DNA of 64,000 nt from Desulfobacteraceae bacterium (GTDB lineage Bacteria; Desulfobacterota; Desulfobacteria; Desulfobacterales; JACKCP01): NCBI GenBank assembly GCA_020633955.1, contig JACKCP010000004.1, forward strand, positions 1-64,000, in the 5' to 3' direction. The position numbers and the translations under genes were made by a program. Shown here in pieces: positions 17,804 through 26,136 of this stretch; position 1 is the stretch's first letter, and the number at the start of each line of letters is the position of its first letter. The notes beneath the pieces were generated by a model. That model saw only the letters and a list, made by a program, of their open reading frames with translations. It was not told where the DNA came from and did not search any database.

Positions 17804-17834
17804 GTTGTATATACAACTGTATACGGGATGTCAA
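17804..17834 (-). promoter_or_regulatory. marR promoter with overlapping operator 2
   Basis: On the minus strand: TTGACA (17834-17829), a 17-base spacer, TATACA (17811-17806). The palindrome GTTGTATATACAAC (17804-17817) covers the -10 box. Transcription would begin within a few bases of the marR ATG (17797). A half-site GTTGTATAT recurs at 17949-17957 before the alcohol dehydrogenase gene. Confidence 0.65.
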
Positions 17835-17901
17835 TTGTTTTGAATTTTTCCAAACAGAGAAAATTAGTTCCGGCATAAGCTGGTCAGATATATTCTGGAC
17901 T

Positions 17902-17932
17902 ATCAGGCAAGTTTTCAGGAGCAACAGGTATT
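17902..17932 (+). promoter_or_regulatory. AraC-type direct-repeat site D, upstream of the iron alcohol dehydrogenase
   Basis: Units ATCAGGCAAGT (17902), TTTCAGGAGC (17913) and AACAGGTATT (17923) follow the 11/10 spacing of sites A-C. The preceding GGACT is shared with site C. The dehydrogenase ATG is about 63 bases after the last unit. Confidence 0.6.
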
Positions 17933-17994
17933 TAAAAAATCAGTCAAAGTTGTATATTTTATTGAAAAAATACCAAAACAAATAAGGAGATACT

Positions 17995-19146
17995 ATGCGA
18001 GACTTTACATTCTATAATCCAGCAAGAATAGAATTCGGCAAGAATAAAGAAGAAAATATAGGACAGTATATAAAAGACTACGGTGTAAAGAGCGTACTTA
18101 TTGTTTACGGATCTGACAGGATTAAAAAAGACGGACTTTTTGACCGTGTTGCAGCATCACTTAAAGATCAGGGTATAAGTTTTGAATCAATCGGAGGAGT
18201 TATAAGTAACCCTGTAGTAAGTCTTGTGCGTGAAGCAATTGAGATTGTTAAAAAGAATAATCTTCAGGGAATTCTTGCAGTCGGCGGAGGCTCGGTTCTT
18301 GATTCTGCAAAAGCTGTTGCAGCAGGATGCAGATATGACGGCGATGTATGGGACTTTTTTGTTGGAAAGGCAGAAGTAAAAGAAGCAGCCGGTGTTTTTT
18401 CCATAATGACCTTAGCTGCAACAGGAAGTGAGATGAACCCTTATGGTGTTGTAACAAATACTGAAACAAAACAGAAATATCCTATAGGTTCACCTCTTCT
18501 TTTTCCTAAAGTCTCTGTAATTAATCCTGATCTTATGGCAAGTGTAACACCTTCCTATCTTGCATATTCAGCTGTCGATATTTTCTCACACTGCCTGGAT
18601 CTTTATTTCACAGCAAGTTATCTTCCGGGATATACCGCAGCACTTATAGAAAATATTCTTGAAACAGTAATGCGTACAACAAATATTCTTATGAAAAATC
18701 CTGATGATTACGATGCGCGCGGAGAATTTGCCTGGGCAGCAACCATGGCTCTTAACGGAAATACCTTTGTTGGAGTAGAGGGTAATACCTTTGATACTCA
18801 CATGATAGAGCATGCAATGGGAGCACTTTATAACGTTCCACATGGTGCAGGTCTTGCAGTTGTTCTGCCTGCCTGGATGAAAGATATTAAAGATCAGAAC
18901 CCCGATCGTTTTAAGACTTTTGCCTCAAAGCTTTTTGGTGAGTCAGATATAGACGCAGGTATAAGCGGATTAACAGACTGGTTCAGATCAATCGGAGCTC
19001 CGGTTACATTTGCTGAAGCAGGGCTTTCTGAAGATGCAGTTGATCCTATTGCAGAAAATGCCTTTGGTAATGCAAAACTATGGGCAATGGATGAAATGTA
19101 TCCAAAAGAAAGGATTGCAAAGATTTTAATGAAGGCTGTTAAGTAG
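17995..19146 (+). CDS. Iron-containing alcohol dehydrogenase (YqhD/butanol-dehydrogenase-like)
   Basis: The 383-residue protein belongs to the group III metal-dependent alcohol dehydrogenases. The nucleotide-binding GGGSVLDSAKAVAAG is near residue 97, followed by LAATGSEMNPYGVVTN and the metal-site histidines in HCLDLYF, EHAMGALYNVPHGAGLAVVLPAWM and nearby. The family reduces aldehydes with NAD(P)H. The closest functional comparison is YqhD, controlled by an AraC-family regulator, which fits the two AraC genes and site D here. AAGGAG precedes the ATG. Confidence 0.93.
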   Translation: MRDFTFYNPARIEFGKNKEENIGQYIKDYGVKSVLIVYGSDRIKKDGLFDRVAASLKDQGISFESIGGVISNPVVSLVREAIEIVKKNNLQGILAVGGGSVLDSAKAVAAGCRYDGDVWDFFVGKAEVKEAAGVFSIMTLAATGSEMNPYGVVTNTETKQKYPIGSPLLFPKVSVINPDLMASVTPSYLAYSAVDIFSHCLDLYFTASYLPGYTAALIENILETVMRTTNILMKNPDDYDARGEFAWAATMALNGNTFVGVEGNTFDTHMIEHAMGALYNVPHGAGLAVVLPAWMKDIKDQNPDRFKTFASKLFGESDIDAGISGLTDWFRSIGAPVTFAEAGLSEDAVDPIAENAFGNAKLWAMDEMYPKERIAKILMKAVK

Positions 19147-19320
19147 TGATTGGCCAAAAATGAGAATCTTTTGTTCAGTTACGGAAGATGAAAAATTAAA
19201 CTGCAGGAATACATTTAGTATTTTGAGGATTAAATTTAGAATCTGAAATGGACAAAAAAAGCCGTTCTTGTTCAGCAGCTAAGTAATTTTAATATCAAAC
19301 AATACTCCCTGGAGGATTAT

Positions 19321-20112
19321 ATGAATCGGATTCTATCTGTTTTATTTATCATATTTATAATAACCGGCATATTTTCAGCCAGTGTATACAGTCTTCCATT
19401 ATCCGATATGCAGGTTAAAATCACTTCCAGCGGTCATTTTGCATCATTCAGACTTTATGACACAGCTGCTGCAAAGGAGTTTTATGATCAGCTCCCTTTA
19501 AGCCTTGATTTAAAAAATTTTAAAGATGCCCAGTGGATGTTTTATCCTCCTGAAAAACTTAATGTAACAGATAGAGAGGCCTATCATAACGGTAAAAAGG
19601 GAGAGCTCAGCTATTATGCTCCATGGGGGGATGTGTTTATGCTCTACAAGGATTTTCATGCCGGAGACAAAATGCACAGGCTGGGAATTAACCTGACCGG
19701 AATTGAGGAGATAGAAAAGATGTCTGGTAAAGCAAAAATTGAAAAAAACAGTTCTGAAGAACAAAGGGTTCTTAGAATAAAAGTTGAAGCAAACGGTAAA
19801 ACCACAGTGTTTGAACTTAATAACAGCAGAGCTTCAAAAGAATTGTATTCTCAGCTGCCTTTAAGCATTAAGGTTGAAAATTACAGTAATGATGAAAAGA
19901 TTTTCTATCCACCAAAGAAACTGGACACTTCAGAAACTCCAAAAGCAGATGCTGGTGCAGGAACCCTTGCATACTATGCTCCATGGGGAGATGTGGTGAT
20001 GTTTTACGGAGGTTTTGGTTCAGCTTCGGGCTTGTATGAACTTGGGCATGCGATATCGGGAAGCGGACACATAAAAGAGATGTCAGGCACTATAACTGTT
20101 GAGAAATATTAG
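19321..20112 (+). CDS. Exported protein with two tandem cyclophilin-like domains
   Basis: The 263-residue protein has a signal peptide (about 1-24) and then the same ~115-residue unit twice. Unit 1 (about 30-145) and unit 2 (about 150-262) both contain E/DFYDQLPLSL-like text (AAKEFYDQLPLSL; SKELYSQLPLSI), MFYPPEKL versus IFYPPKKL, and LSYYAPWGDV versus LAYYAPWGDV. This is the bacterial cyclophilin-like fold (TM1367 type), normally a single domain. It lacks the residues of true peptidyl-prolyl isomerases, so ligand binding rather than isomerase activity is likely. Confidence 0.8.
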   Translation: MNRILSVLFIIFIITGIFSASVYSLPLSDMQVKITSSGHFASFRLYDTAAAKEFYDQLPLSLDLKNFKDAQWMFYPPEKLNVTDREAYHNGKKGELSYYAPWGDVFMLYKDFHAGDKMHRLGINLTGIEEIEKMSGKAKIEKNSSEEQRVLRIKVEANGKTTVFELNNSRASKELYSQLPLSIKVENYSNDEKIFYPPKKLDTSETPKADAGAGTLAYYAPWGDVVMFYGGFGSASGLYELGHAISGSGHIKEMSGTITVEKY

Positions 20113-20157
20113 TTTTTGCATTAGCTGTATATAAAAAACAGGATTTTATTCGATATT

Positions 20158-20186
20158 CAGCCGGTGGGAAAAACTCCGACCGGCTG
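20158..20186. terminator. Hairpin terminator between convergent genes
   Basis: Arms CAGCCGGT (20158-20165) and ACCGGCTG (20179-20186) are followed by TTTT on the plus strand. It serves the cyclophilin-like gene and may also act on the convergent thiolase gene. Confidence 0.7.
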
Positions 20187-20237
20187 TTTTGCATGATTAA
20201 CAGATTATATTTATACTGCTAAGAATTTTGCTTAACT

Positions 20238-21443
20238 TTAAACGTCAAGACTCCATAAAGAGTTCACAGAAGGTCCTCCGCCAACGCAAAGTGATGCTCC
20301 GCCAAGGGTTTTTCCCTGCTTTTTAAGTTCATAGTAAAGTGAAACAATAATTCTGAGTCCAGTACATCCGACCGGATGGCCAAGAGCTATACCAGAACCG
20401 TTTTTATTTACTTTGTTCATATCTATTTCAATATTGAAATCTTCTTTAAGCATTCTTCCAACACCAAGCCACTGGGCAGCAAAGGCTTCGTTTATTTCCC
20501 AGTAGTCTATGTCATTAAATTTAAGTCCTGCCTGATCAAGGCACTTTGGAATACCCACAGCCGGTCCAAGACCCATGACTTTTGGATCAACCCCTGCATC
20601 GCATACATTTACAAGCTTCATAAGAGGTTTAAGGCCAAGTTCCTTTGCTTTTTTAGAAGACATTAGAACAACAGCGGCAGCTCCGTCATTTATTCCTGAA
20701 GCATTTGCAGCTGTAACAACACCGTCCTTTTTAAATACAGGTTTAAGGCTTCCCATTGTTTCCATGCTGGCATTTTTTATTGGATGTTCGTCAGTATCAA
20801 ATATAATTGTCTTTTTCCTTGAAGGAATTTCAAAAGGAACAATTTCTTCCTTGAAAATTCCGCCTTCAACTGCAGCTGTTGCTCTTTGATGGCTTAAAAG
20901 TGCAAGCTCATCACACTCCTGTCTTGAAATTGAGTATTTTTCAGCAATGTTTTCTGCGGTAAGTCCCATGTGACCTGGAACAAGTTCATCAACAAGTCCG
21001 TCATGAAGCATCTGGTCTTCCATTTGTCCGGGGCCCATTCTGTAACCCTGTCTTGCCTTTGGAAGAAGGTAGGGGGCATTTGTCATGCTTTCAACACCAA
21101 TAACAAGTGCAGAACCGGTTTTGCCAAGCATGATGTTATGGGCAGCAATTTCCAATGCTCTCATTCCGGATGCACAGTTCTGGTTTACGCTTACAGCACT
21201 GCTTTCGTGGGGAAGTCCTATTCTCATTGATACCTGTCTTGCAGGAAGAGAACCCTGCATTCCCGAATATACCTGGCCCATGCAGATTTCATCTATAAGC
21301 TCAGGTGTTGTTCCAGCTCTTTTTATTGCTTCTTTACCAACGCAGATTGCAAGATCCCTTGCATTGACACTTTTAAGGCTTCCAAGGAAATCGCCTATTG
21401 CTGTTCTGCATGCTCCAACCATTACAACATCATTTAGTTCCAT
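20238..21443 (-). CDS. Acetyl-CoA acetyltransferase (thiolase)
   Basis: The 401-residue protein has the acyl-accepting C90 in NQNCASGMRALE, the NEAFAAQW motif, the catalytic His in GSGIALGHPVGCTGLRI, and the second active cysteine in ASLCVGGGPSVNSLW. The last segment differs from the usual CIGGGQG (proline and serine replace Q/G), which may affect substrate. Thiolases join or cleave acyl-CoA units. An AAGGAG site precedes the ATG. It stands alone between convergent and codirectional units; the 272 bases upstream show no clear operator. Confidence 0.93.
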   Translation of the reverse strand: MELNDVVMVGACRTAIGDFLGSLKSVNARDLAICVGKEAIKRAGTTPELIDEICMGQVYSGMQGSLPARQVSMRIGLPHESSAVSVNQNCASGMRALEIAAHNIMLGKTGSALVIGVESMTNAPYLLPKARQGYRMGPGQMEDQMLHDGLVDELVPGHMGLTAENIAEKYSISRQECDELALLSHQRATAAVEGGIFKEEIVPFEIPSRKKTIIFDTDEHPIKNASMETMGSLKPVFKKDGVVTAANASGINDGAAAVVLMSSKKAKELGLKPLMKLVNVCDAGVDPKVMGLGPAVGIPKCLDQAGLKFNDIDYWEINEAFAAQWLGVGRMLKEDFNIEIDMNKVNKNGSGIALGHPVGCTGLRIIVSLYYELKKQGKTLGGASLCVGGGPSVNSLWSLDV

Positions 21444-21715
21444 AAATCTTCTCCTTGATATTAATTATAATAAATTTATATTTTTGGTTTGTCTGGTAGA
21501 ATATTGTTTTAAATAATTTTTATAGGTCAGCTCAAAAGATATGTCAATTTAATGGTGAACTTTGTTTTTTTAAAATGATCTGATTTTAGACGGGAGTTTG
21601 ATGGTATAATTTTGTTCAAGTTCAGCTGAATTTTTTTAAATCAAGATAATGCCTGGATAATGCGGGTATTAAAGATGACAGTCGTCTTAAATCTTGTACA
21701 AGATAGTTGTTAAAA

Positions 21716-22681
21716 TTAGCGAGGCAGACCTTTGAAATCTGAATTAAATGTATTCATTGAAAATTCAACTCTTTCCTCAGGCGTAAAATAAAGATCAGGG
21801 TCAATATGTTCTATTGCTTCAAGTCTTGGAAGAAGGCCTGCACCGTTTGCTGCCTGGATTGAAAGTCCGGGACGTGCATTAAGTTCAAGAAGCATTGCAC
21901 CGTAGGTCTTGTCAACAACAAGATCTGCACCTATATACCCAAGTTTTGTCATTTCATAGCTTTTTGCTGAAAGAAGCAGAAGGTTTTTCCAGTCTGGAAC
22001 TTGAATCTGATCCAGTACAAGTCCTGTATCCGGATGTTTTTCCACTCTTCTTGAATGCTGTATTGCATGAAGGCCTTTTCCAGATGAAATGTCAAGACCT
22101 ACTCCAACAGCACCCTGGTGGAGATTTGCCTTTCCGTCTGATGCTCTTGTGGAAAGACGAAGCATTGCCATGACAGGATATCCTTTGAAAACAATAAACC
22201 TTATGTCAGGAACTCCGTCATAGGAAAGTTTTTCAAACATTTCAGAAGGATGGATAAGATCTTCAATTATTACAGAGTCGGGAACTCCTGAAAGAGAATA
22301 AAGCCCTGCAAGAATATTTGAGAGATGCCTTTTTATGTCGTCAATTGTTATTGTCTGCCCTGAAGATTTGACAAAAAGACCGTCCTGTCTGCCTTTGATT
22401 ACAAGAATTCCTTTTCCACCCGAACCCTTGGCCGGCTTTACTGCAAAACCGTCCAGATTTTCAACTATTTTTGGGAAATATGCTGTTTCATACTGATATT
22501 TTATTACTCCCCTTAATTTGGGGGTGGAAAGCTTGAATTTTTCTGCAAGAAGTTTTGTTTTTAGTTTGTCATCCACCAAAGGGTATCGGCTTCGGATATT
22601 ATATCGGCTTATGTATGACACATTTCTGCGGTTCATACCAAGAATTCCGTACTTATTCAAAAGGGAGGGCAGAATCCACAT
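21716..22681 (-). CDS. RimK-like ATP-grasp ligase (alpha-L-glutamate ligase-like)
   Basis: The 321-residue protein has the ATP-grasp lysine and glycine loop KPAKGSGGKGILVIKG near residue 80, a TKLGYIGADLVVD strand and the Mg-binding LLELNARPGLSIQAANG near residue 270. The family is annotated alpha-L-glutamate ligase-like and is always seen with the 7TM transglutaminase-like gene that precedes it here by 3 bases. It presumably ligates an amino acid to a carboxylate of a peptide or small molecule in the cytoplasm. The acceptor is unknown. Confidence 0.88.
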   Translation of the reverse strand: MWILPSLLNKYGILGMNRRNVSYISRYNIRSRYPLVDDKLKTKLLAEKFKLSTPKLRGVIKYQYETAYFPKIVENLDGFAVKPAKGSGGKGILVIKGRQDGLFVKSSGQTITIDDIKRHLSNILAGLYSLSGVPDSVIIEDLIHPSEMFEKLSYDGVPDIRFIVFKGYPVMAMLRLSTRASDGKANLHQGAVGVGLDISSGKGLHAIQHSRRVEKHPDTGLVLDQIQVPDWKNLLLLSAKSYEMTKLGYIGADLVVDKTYGAMLLELNARPGLSIQAANGAGLLPRLEAIEHIDPDLYFTPEERVEFSMNTFNSDFKGLPR

Positions 22682-22684
22682 TTT

Positions 22685-24196
22685 TTAGAAATCCTTTTTT
22701 ATAACTCCAAAGCGGTGAAGCTCGGTAAGTTTGTATCCTGTGTACTGTCCCATCATTAAAATAAAGGCAAGAATTATAAGATGAATTTCAGGGAAATTAA
22801 AGGTAAGGTGTCTTATTATATCCATATTCATGCAGACATAAGCAATTATTGCAACGCAAAGACTGCCAAGCCCCTGAATGAAAACTTCTCTGCTGCCTTC
22901 TTCTTCCCATAAAATACTCATACGTTCAATTGTCCATGCAATTATTATCATAGGGAAAAAGGTGAGAGTCAGTCCAAGCTGGAATCCAAGCTCATATCCT
23001 ATGACACTTATGACGGAAGTAAGAAAAATTACAAGAACAATAAGGGTGGATATTCTTGCAACCATGAGAAGATTCAGTTTTGAAAGGTAGCCTCTTAGCA
23101 TGAGCCCAAGTACGACAATACTTACAAAGGCAGTTATGCCCTGAATAAGCTGGGTCTGAAGAAAAGAAAGTGCAATCAGAACAGGCATGAAAGTCCCAGA
23201 TGTTCTTATTCCGATAATAATTCTCATAAATGTGACAATAAGAGCTCCAACCGGGAGAAGGAGAAGAAGCTTGAAAACACTTTGTTCTTCAATTGGAAGT
23301 GAATAGAGATTCAGTCTTGAAATTCTGTCATTAAACTGAAGTCTTGCCAGATCCATGGCTGGAAGAGTCTGTTTCAGCATGGAAAATCTGATTTCAGAGT
23401 CTTTTCCTCCTGTGACATCAAGTATTGACCTTCCTTCTCTGTGCCATAAAAGAATGTTGTCAGGCAGCCCTAAAATTCCTGTTTTAGGATCAATTGCAGT
23501 CCATTGGTTTTCCTGGAAGATTTCTATTACAGGCTTTAAAGGCTGATATCTTCTTGCATCTTCCAGCTCAAGGCCCATGGAAATTCTTGCTGGTATTCCG
23601 GCGTGGTTAATGAGGCGCATTAAAAGATGAACAATATTGTATTCACTCAAAAGCAAAGATGCATTCTGGTCTGGCTCTGGCGAAGTCAAAATTCTGGACA
23701 GTTCCCTTGCAAAGCTTGCTGGTGTACTTGATTTTTCATATGCCTGGTCAATGATCTGGTGTGCTGCAACGGTCTGGAGAAGATCCCAGTATACTTTTTG
23801 TGCCTTTGGATTTTTATTTATTATTTTGCTGGATTTTTCATCCGGATCTTCAATCATTTGGATTTTATAATAAATTGTCTGACGGCCCTTTGTGTTTCTT
23901 TTTGTCCATTCAGCCCTTCTTCCTTCAGCATTTTCAAGAATTGAAAAACCATAACCTGTGGAAGCTGCCTGTTCAGATACCTGTCTGAACCCTGGAGGGT
24001 GATCAGGAAGGTCAAGACTGACTCTGACAGGATTGGCACTGGCAGTAAAATCAATTCTTGCTTCAACAAGCCAGACAGATTTTTCAGTCCCCGGTATGAA
24101 AGGAACTTTAAGGTATGCATGTCTGTGCCATGCAAGACAAAGGCCTGAAATAATCAGGCCTGCAATTAGCAGATAAAAAGTAATTTTTGAATTCAT
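22685..24196 (-). CDS. Inactive transglutaminase domain fused to seven membrane helices
   Basis: The 503-residue protein has one N-terminal membrane segment (about 5-22), an extracytoplasmic transglutaminase-like domain (about 30-290; YNIVHLLMRLINHAGIPARISMGL and WTAIDPKTGILGLP) and seven C-terminal helices (about 305-500). The active-site cysteine position of transglutaminases has no Cys here, in keeping with the family name. It overlaps the retropepsin gene by 4 bases and abuts the ATP-grasp gene. It may act as a receptor or carrier that links the periplasmic protease to the cytoplasmic ligase. Confidence 0.85.
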   Translation of the reverse strand: MNSKITFYLLIAGLIISGLCLAWHRHAYLKVPFIPGTEKSVWLVEARIDFTASANPVRVSLDLPDHPPGFRQVSEQAASTGYGFSILENAEGRRAEWTKRNTKGRQTIYYKIQMIEDPDEKSSKIINKNPKAQKVYWDLLQTVAAHQIIDQAYEKSSTPASFARELSRILTSPEPDQNASLLLSEYNIVHLLMRLINHAGIPARISMGLELEDARRYQPLKPVIEIFQENQWTAIDPKTGILGLPDNILLWHREGRSILDVTGGKDSEIRFSMLKQTLPAMDLARLQFNDRISRLNLYSLPIEEQSVFKLLLLLPVGALIVTFMRIIIGIRTSGTFMPVLIALSFLQTQLIQGITAFVSIVVLGLMLRGYLSKLNLLMVARISTLIVLVIFLTSVISVIGYELGFQLGLTLTFFPMIIIAWTIERMSILWEEEGSREVFIQGLGSLCVAIIAYVCMNMDIIRHLTFNFPEIHLIILAFILMMGQYTGYKLTELHRFGVIKKDF

Positions 24197-25050
24197 TTTG
24201 TCTGGTTTTCACTTTCATTTTCATCAGGAAGGGGAACAATAAATTCCTGTGCAACGTCTACAATCATAAGGTCTCTTAATATATTTCGTCCTATAAGAAC
24301 CTGGTATTCAAGATGTGAGCGGTCTTCAAGTGTAAATTCCTCAATTCTTTTAATATCTCCAATCTGAAACTGCAGCTCAATTACCGGTCTTCTGCTTGCT
24401 TCTTCATTTGAAGCCTGTAGTATTTTCACTTTTCTTACAACAGGTTTTTCAACATCATAGAATTTTTCTTCTGAAGGATCTTTTATCTTGAATCTTACCC
24501 ATGAACTGCCGTCTCTTTCAAATGTTTCAATGTTTTTTGCATCAAGAGATGACGTTGTTGCACCAGTGTCAATCCTGGCATGGAAAACACTGTCTGGAGG
24601 GGTTAACCGTACTTTTTCAATTTTACCGATCATGAGCTTATGGGTCGGAGATATTTTAAGTTCCGGTTTTTCAGGGTCATTTTTTTGTGTAAGATTCTGA
24701 TGAAAAGATTCCAGCTGGTGATTATTTCTTGACAACTTTTCAAGGTTTTTAAGCCTTTTTAATATGGTTTTGTGATTATGCAAAATCTGTTCGTCAAGGA
24801 GTTTGAAATAAGCATTATTTTGCTCAATTGATTTTTGAATCATACTGTAAGTTTTTTGATTTAGTTCAACCAATGATTTTGTATTTTTACATTCCTGGTC
24901 AAGAAGGCCCTGGAGATTCAATATTTTTTGATTAAGTTCAGTAAATTCCTTTTTATGAGTGAAGAGGTCGCCTGTTGCACACCCTGAAATAAAAAAAAAG
25001 ATTATTGCAGCAGAAATTGCCTTATTGGTAAAACTGATTGTCTGTGTCAC
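24193..25050 (-). CDS. Lipoprotein retropepsin-like aspartic protease (RimB-like, annotated as ATP-dependent zinc protease)
   Basis: The 285-residue protein has a lipobox ISGC with C24, a coiled-coil-like stretch (about 33-125) and a C-terminal retropepsin fold. ARIDTGATTSSLDA has catalytic D161, and YQVLIGRNILRDLMIVD is the closing strand. The usual label ATP-dependent zinc protease is probably wrong, since no ATPase or zinc motif exists. It is the first gene of a three-gene operon with the 7TM protein and the ATP-grasp ligase. The lipid anchor places it at the envelope, on the same side as the transglutaminase-like domain. Confidence 0.85.
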   Translation of the reverse strand: MTQTISFTNKAISAAIIFFFISGCATGDLFTHKKEFTELNQKILNLQGLLDQECKNTKSLVELNQKTYSMIQKSIEQNNAYFKLLDEQILHNHKTILKRLKNLEKLSRNNHQLESFHQNLTQKNDPEKPELKISPTHKLMIGKIEKVRLTPPDSVFHARIDTGATTSSLDAKNIETFERDGSSWVRFKIKDPSEEKFYDVEKPVVRKVKILQASNEEASRRPVIELQFQIGDIKRIEEFTLEDRSHLEYQVLIGRNILRDLMIVDVAQEFIVPLPDENESENQTK

Positions 25051-25328
25051 GGCAAATCCTTTCTCCCGATTGCGGAAAACATTCGGTAAATAAGAAAAAT
25101 TGGTAGAATTTATATAAAGTTATTAAAAAGAGGTCAAGGAGGTAATTTTATACAGCCATATAAATTGTTGCTTGAAAGAAACAGTTTTTTACGTCAGAAA
25201 TTCTGTCTGATTTTAAAACAATGATTGCGGCAATTGTCTGGTGACTAATTAAAAGCTGGATTTCCATTGATGGGAGTTTTGATTTAAAGAATTGAAATGT
25301 TTCAAATATGAACCCTGCCTGCAGGTAT

Positions 25329-25378
25329 TGCCTTAATTGCATTATGGTTTTTGGTAATAGCCTGATGCAATTAAGGCA
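25329..25378. terminator. Long hairpin downstream of the binding-protein gene (25051-25393 gap)
   Basis: Perfect 14-bp arms TGCCTTAATTGCAT (25329-25342) and ATGCAATTAAGGCA (25365-25378) flank a 22-base loop. It lies 16 bases past the stop of the minus-strand gene at 25394. There is no U tract, so it may be a processing or attenuating hairpin rather than an intrinsic terminator. The rest of the 343-base gap holds nothing I recognise. Confidence 0.5.
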
Positions 25379-25393
25379 GTAATGACATGAGAA

Positions 25394-26119
25394 CTAAAGT
25401 TCCCCGTTTTTTTTCAGTTTTTTGTATGCTTTTTCAAGATTCTTCAGCACATTCTCAGCATCAGGGGTTTGTTTTGATACAACAAAATATGCCCCAAAAG
25501 ATGAAATTGTATTTTCCTTTAGATTTTCAATGTCCAAATTTTTTAAAGCTTTTTCTGCAGGATTCTGATAATCAAGTACATAATCTGCTCTACCCGCTTT
25601 AAGCATTCTGAAGGCAGACTTGTGATCATTTGTTTCTATGAAGTCAATACTGTTTTTTACATCTTTTATATAGTTAATCCATCCGCCGTAGCTGTATCCT
25701 CTGATAATAATTATTGATTTGCTGTTAAGATCTTCCTGTTTTTTAATATCTGGAATATTTTTTGTTCTGTAGGCCTTGAGAGTAATTTTGAGAACTTCAG
25801 AATCACCTTTAAAGGTTGTGCCTTCAAAGTCTGGGATAGTTTTAAGACCAATCCAGAGGTCAAGTTTTCCTTTTGCAATATAATCAGACATTCTTTTTAC
25901 AGGGTATGAAAAGGCTTCCCATTCATAGCCTGCTTCAGGTAAAACTTTTCCGGCAAGATCAATAAGTATGCCTTCCGGCTTTCCGTCTGAATTTGTTGAA
26001 AAAACCGGCGGGAATTCAATGTATCCCACTTTAAGAGAAGCTGAGTAACAAAGATTGGCAAAAAAAAGCAATGATATTAAAAGTAAAAAAATGTTTTTAA
26101 AGAATTTTCTTCCTGTCAT
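25394..26119 (-). CDS. Periplasmic amino-acid-type solute-binding protein (SBP_bac_3)
   Basis: The 241-residue protein has a signal peptide ending near residue 26 and a type 2 periplasmic binding fold: LKVGYIEFPPVFS, GKPEGILIDLAGKVLPEAGY, IAKGKLDLWIGLKTIPDFEG, and the hinge segment SIIIIRGYSYGGW. No permease or ATPase gene is nearby, so it is probably an orphan receptor or sensor subunit rather than part of a complete transporter here. It follows the patatin-like gene by 17 bases and could be cotranscribed with it. Confidence 0.85.
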   Translation of the reverse strand: MTGRKFFKNIFLLLISLLFFANLCYSASLKVGYIEFPPVFSTNSDGKPEGILIDLAGKVLPEAGYEWEAFSYPVKRMSDYIAKGKLDLWIGLKTIPDFEGTTFKGDSEVLKITLKAYRTKNIPDIKKQEDLNSKSIIIIRGYSYGGWINYIKDVKNSIDFIETNDHKSAFRMLKAGRADYVLDYQNPAEKALKNLDIENLKENTISSFGAYFVVSKQTPDAENVLKNLEKAYKKLKKNGEL

Positions 26120-26136
26120 GCTTTAACCTCCTGAAG

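Noticed and set aside
24193..25050. True ATP-dependent zinc protease activity implied by the usual annotation
   Set aside because: No ATPase or zinc-binding motif is visible; the DTGATTSS motif indicates an aspartic retropepsin fold.
25148..25342. 64-codon minus-strand frame in the 25051-25393 gap
   Set aside because: It runs into a hairpin arm, has no ribosome site and shows no family resemblance.
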